Part shown: piece after piece, positions 6,506 to 8,767 of the stretch
Layout: each line of letters starts with the position of its first letter
Numbering within the stretch: position 1 is the first letter of the stretch
NCBI GenBank assembly: GCA_013042695.1
Contig: JABDPQ010000208.1
Location: 1 to 8,767 of the forward strand
Source of the DNA: Desulfobacterales bacterium
GTDB lineage: Bacteria; Desulfobacterota; Desulfobulbia; Desulfobulbales; Desulfocapsaceae
Length of the DNA stretch: 8,767 nt
Direction: 5' to 3'
Notes under the pieces: generated by a model
Seen by the model: the letters and a program-made list of their open reading frames with translations, nothing else
Database searches by the model: none
What the model was told of the DNA's origin: nothing
Made by a program: the position numbers and the translations under genes

Positions 6506-7324
6506 TCAATCCTGCAAACCCAAAAAACGGACAAGTGGCGCGACCTGTCCATGCAGCATTTCCAGTCCCTCAACAATGATACATCCCTGCTTCTCGGCTT
6601 CTCGTAAAAATCGTGTTTTGGGAGGATGCATAATAGCATCGCAAACAATGGTAGCAGGTGAAAATCGAGGTGCATCGAGTGGCATCGCATCAGATCCCAT
6701 ACCGACCGGAGATGCATTAACAATTAATTGATACTCACTCGTATCAGGTTCGACAACTTCAGCTTGCGCCAGCTTTGCAGATAGCGCTTTTGCTCGTTGT
6801 ACATCTGTATCCCAAATAGTTATAGAACCAACTCGCCCCAGCTGCTCCAACGCAACAGCTACTGCCGTTCCAGCACCCCCCGCCCCGATAATCAAGGTCC
6901 GTAATCCGGCTGTTTCAACAGAGCGTTTTTCCAAAGCGTTGATAAGCCCAACACCGTCCAGCATCTCAGCTGACCACTGATCCTTACCAATAGGAATAAG
7001 GACGTTTGCAGTCCCCGTAGCCTGGGCCATGGGATTACGTTTATGCGCCAGATTATAGGCGTCATATTTATGAGGGATGGTAACCACAGCTCCAGAAAAA
7101 TTTTTAACTTTGCGGAGACCTGCCAGCACCCTATTAAAATCTTCGCTGCCAACATGAAGGGGCACCATTACCGCATCTATATCATGTGTTTGAAAATACT
7201 TCCCAAAAGTGGCCGGAGATGTAACTTGATGTATAGGATCACCAATAATCGCTAATACGCGCTGACTATTGCGTAATGTAATGTGCGTATCTATCATGTT
7301 CTTAATTGGATTGTTACGGTTCAT
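6506..7324 (-). CDS. AroE-like (shikimate/quinate dehydrogenase family) protein, NAD-type
   Basis: The protein has 272 residues, the usual AroE length. The N-terminal substrate domain has IGDPIHQVTSPATF (27-40), VVTIPHK with the catalytic Lys at 86, GTANVL (104-109) with the conserved Asn 107, and EMLDG with the catalytic Asp at 123. The Rossmann domain has IIGAGGAG (145-152). The end has GLEMLHGQ with the conserved Gln 260. Two points set it apart. The first shikimate-binding Ser of AroE (HSKSP pattern) is Val here (QVTSP), and YNTD has become EMLD. After the second strand it has IWDTD (170-174) instead of NRT, and an acidic residue there normally favours NAD over NADP. So it is likely a catabolic or specialised dehydrogenase rather than the biosynthetic AroE. 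The start at 7324 has only a weak AGGTG upstream; the ATG at 7297 is an alternative. Confidence 0.85.
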   Translation of the reverse strand: MNRNNPIKNMIDTHITLRNSQRVLAIIGDPIHQVTSPATFGKYFQTHDIDAVMVPLHVGSEDFNRVLAGLRKVKNFSGAVVTIPHKYDAYNLAHKRNPMAQATGTANVLIPIGKDQWSAEMLDGVGLINALEKRSVETAGLRTLIIGAGGAGTAVAVALEQLGRVGSITIWDTDVQRAKALSAKLAQAEVVEPDTSEYQLIVNASPVGMGSDAMPLDAPRFSPATIVCDAIMHPPKTRFLREAEKQGCIIVEGLEMLHGQVAPLVRFLGLQD

Positions 7325-7498
7325 CGATCAAATTAGCACCTATCCTAGCCTTTTCGTACAGCCGATGCAAGTCGCAGGATAGCTTGACTCAAGGATAGTG
7401 ACCGGTGATCATACAACCGAATAAGCAATAACATATCGATGTTTTATATTTGTTTTTTTGCTCTCGCGAATGCATAACCCTATAGGTAACAGGAAAAA
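7325..7498. promoter_or_regulatory. Divergent control region between the two AroE-like genes
   Basis: This 174-base gap must hold both promoters. The heptamer AGGATAG occurs three times: inverted at 7340-7346 (as CTATCCT) and direct at 7376-7382 and 7392-7398. The two direct copies are 16 bases apart and flank the proposed -35 of the + strand gene; the inverted copy lies just upstream of the - strand gene. A small dyad AACAT-ATCG-ATGTT is at 7430-7443. This is compatible with a shared regulator, but no regulator gene adjoins. Confidence 0.45.
7384..7412 (+). promoter_or_regulatory. Candidate sigma70-type promoter for the + strand AroE-like gene
   Basis: TTGACT (7384-7389, five of six consensus bases) is followed after 17 bases by GATCAT (7407-7412, four of six). 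Transcription would begin near 7419, leaving a leader of about 80 bases. The match is fair, not proof. Confidence 0.4.
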
Positions 7499-8320
7499 AT
7501 GGCGACTTCATTACCAACCTTATGCGGCTCAATGGCAGCTCACCCCTACCGAATGGCGGTCGAAATCCATAATGGTGCCTATCGTCAGCTCGGGGTGGAT
7601 TACACCTTTGTCTACTTCGGAATTGATGATGCTGAAAAAGGCGTTCAGGCCATACGGACACTTGGTATAAGGGGTATGAACGTATCGATGCCCTTCAAGT
7701 CTGCGGTCATCCCCTTCCTTGATCATCTTGACCCAGCCGCAGCCTCAATTGGTGCAGTAAATACCATCAATAACGAAGATGGAATCCTTACTGGCTACAA
7801 CACAGATTTCGTCGGGGCGTTGCGGGCCCTGCGGGAGAAGACAGAGCTCACCGGCAAACACGCTGCCCTGTTAGGTGCAGGTGGAGCTGCTCGGGCAGTG
7901 GGCTATGGTCTGGTTACATCAGGAGCTGAGGTGAGCGTTTTCAACAGATCGGTTGACAAAGCAAAACAATTTGCTGAGGAATTTAATCTCCACCTAGGTG
8001 GAACGCTTGATGAGTTTTCCTCAGAGGACGGTTTTGACATTCTTGTCAACTGTACCTCCGTGGGATTTAAGTCACCTGATCAGAGTCCATTGATAAAGGA
8101 GCAGCTCGGAGAAGAACTCGTCGTCATGGATGTTGTTTTCATACCCATTGAAACAAGACTTCTCATTGATGCCGGAAATAGAGGCTGCATGACAATCCCC
8201 GGCGTCAGGATGCTGCTTCATCAGGCATGTGGTCAAGTAGAACTCTATACTGGGCGCGAGGCACCGCTCGAAGTCATGGAAGAAGTAATAGAAAGAGAAA
8301 TGAGTAACTTGGCACAATAG
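7499..8320 (+). CDS. AroE-like shikimate dehydrogenase family protein, NADP-type
   Basis: The protein has 273 residues. AroE reduces 3-dehydroshikimate to shikimate with NADPH. The conserved parts are MNVSMPFK with catalytic Lys 67, IGAVNT with Asn 88, TGYNTDFVGA with catalytic Asp 103, the nucleotide loop LLGAGGAARA (124-133), VFNRS (147-151) as expected for NADP, LVNCTSVGF, and the end MLLHQACGQVELYTG (238-252) with Gln 242. The N-terminal substrate loop is unusual: CGSMAAHPYRMAVEIHN (9-25) lacks both serines of the HSxSP motif that hold the shikimate carboxylate, and is about two residues longer. Similar CGS..HP..-type AroE relatives are known in proteobacteria as I recall, and may have other substrates. 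AGGA lies 4 bases before the ATG. It is transcribed away from the other AroE-like gene. It could still be the housekeeping enzyme. Confidence 0.87.
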   Translation: MATSLPTLCGSMAAHPYRMAVEIHNGAYRQLGVDYTFVYFGIDDAEKGVQAIRTLGIRGMNVSMPFKSAVIPFLDHLDPAAASIGAVNTINNEDGILTGYNTDFVGALRALREKTELTGKHAALLGAGGAARAVGYGLVTSGAEVSVFNRSVDKAKQFAEEFNLHLGGTLDEFSSEDGFDILVNCTSVGFKSPDQSPLIKEQLGEELVVMDVVFIPIETRLLIDAGNRGCMTIPGVRMLLHQACGQVELYTGREAPLEVMEEVIEREMSNLAQ

Positions 8321-8327
8321 CACAATA
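8312..8327 (+). repeat. Tandem 8-base duplication GCACAATA across the stop codon
   Basis: GCACAATA occurs twice back to back and includes the TAG stop at 8318-8320. Losing one copy would still give GCA CAA TAA, so the protein would end in the same residues. It is probably a neutral slippage product. Confidence 0.8.
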
Positions 8328-8388
8328 ACCTGTCTATCTTCGTAGGGAGCTAGAAGCACAAACGACAGCTGTTATTTTTTAGCCGGGA
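8321..8388. other. Convergent gap between AroE-like and MaoC genes
   Basis: This gap of 68 bases holds ACAGCTGT (8365-8372) followed by TATTTTTT. It looks like a terminator tail, but the palindrome has no room for a loop, so no stable hairpin is seen. No copy of the palindrome family is present here, unlike the other convergent gaps. Confidence 0.4.
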
Positions 8389-8766
8389 TCAAGTGTTGGG
8401 CACCCATTTCAAGATGTGTTTTGCAACTGCTACCGTTTCATTATCCTGGTTAACAACTTCAACCTGTGAGTAAGATCGGTTACGCTCACCATCGAATTCT
8501 TCAACCGTGTAGTTGACTGTTATCGTATCGTTGATAAATACCGGTTTTACGAAACGCACAGTATCATAGCCCAGGGACACCGGAGTTGCCTCATCGTCAC
8601 TACCCGGATATTTCTGCAGCAGATAAGATGATGCCGTGGACATGTAGCCAATCAACAGGGCACCATGGGCGATGCGTTTGCCGTTCGATGTCTGTTTCAT
8701 ATATTCATGGTTAACGTGATTTGGCGATAGATCTCCAGTGATACCGGCAAAAAGGTATATATCACT
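8389..8766 (-). CDS. MaoC-type (R)-specific enoyl-CoA hydratase, N-terminus outside window
   Basis: The frame is open from the window edge to TGA at 8389 and shows 125 residues. The hot-dog fold hydratase signature is present: FAGITGDLSPNHVNHEY, where D12 and H17 (numbered from the first visible residue) match the catalytic Asp and His of PhaJ-type hydratases, followed by GKRIAHGALLIGYMS. The C-terminal part has SLGYDTVRFVKPVFINDTITVNYTV and ends VAKHILKWVPNT, typical of single-domain MaoC proteins of about 140-150 residues, so little is missing. Such enzymes hydrate 2-enoyl-CoA to (R)-3-hydroxyacyl-CoA. Asn of the usual DxNPxH is Ser here (DLSPNH). The ATG at 8700 lies after the catalytic residues and is not the real start. 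It may act with other acyl-CoA enzymes of the region, such as the hydratase at 423-1205, but they are not in one operon. Confidence 0.87.
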   Translation of the reverse strand, partial: SDIYLFAGITGDLSPNHVNHEYMKQTSNGKRIAHGALLIGYMSTASSYLLQKYPGSDDEATPVSLGYDTVRFVKPVFINDTITVNYTVEEFDGERNRSYSQVEVVNQDNETVAVAKHILKWVPNT

Positions 8767-8767
8767 C

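Noticed and set aside
6465..6731. 88-residue + strand open frame starting inside R3
   Set aside because: Its start codes through the palindrome and the rest is antisense to the AroE-like gene, with no domain or good ribosome binding site.
8361..8380. Terminator at ACAGCTGT plus T-run after the AroE-like gene
   Set aside because: The palindrome has no loop bases, so the stem would be only about two pairs; kept only as a remark in the gap entry.

Overview
The window looks like chromosomal DNA of moderate GC from a Gram-negative, probably anaerobic bacterium. My best guess is Desulfobacterota (the former Deltaproteobacteria), from the overall feel of the proteins: a YrrC/RecD2-type helicase, a ClsC-like lipoprotein, AroE-like dehydrogenases and acyl-CoA enzymes. 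No single marker proves this. All genes look intact except the two cut by the window edges, and no RNA gene or CRISPR array was seen.

Layout. (1) 1-1205, + strand: the C-terminal half of a GntR/FadR-family regulator (FCD domain), then an enoyl-CoA hydratase. (2) 1272-2825, - strand: a lipid-anchored phospholipase D-superfamily protein of the ClsC (YmdC) cardiolipin synthase type. (3) 3128-6423, + strand: a RecD2-like 5'-3' DNA helicase whose stop overlaps, as ATGA, the start of a CheR-type methyltransferase with no other chemotaxis gene in view. (4) 6506-8320: two divergently transcribed AroE-family dehydrogenases. The - strand copy has an acidic, NAD-type cofactor loop; the + strand copy has the classical NADP-type NRS motif. 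Both have altered residues where canonical AroE binds shikimate. (5) 8389 to the window end, - strand: a MaoC-type (R)-hydratase cut by the edge.

The most striking non-coding feature is a family of three long palindromes (R1 1218-1273, R2 2947-3004, R3 6435-6500). Each is built on the core GGGGACAGACCACG and its reverse complement and would fold into a 23-30 bp hairpin. R1 and R2 differ by a compensatory base-pair change. Every copy lies at a boundary between transcription units: between convergent genes (R1, R3) or between divergent genes (R2). They cut the window into blocks: regulator-hydratase / PLD / RecD2-CheR / AroE pair-MaoC. They resemble REP/MITE-type non-autonomous repeats and may also serve as transcription terminators.

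Functionally, the outer genes (GntR regulator, enoyl-CoA hydratase, AroE-like dehydrogenases, MaoC hydratase) suggest accessory carbon or acyl-CoA metabolism. The inner genes (PLD, RecD2, CheR) concern membrane lipid, DNA repair and protein methylation. I see no convincing new defence or mobile system. The items most worth a second look are the palindrome family, the AroE-like pair and the extra segment in RecD2.
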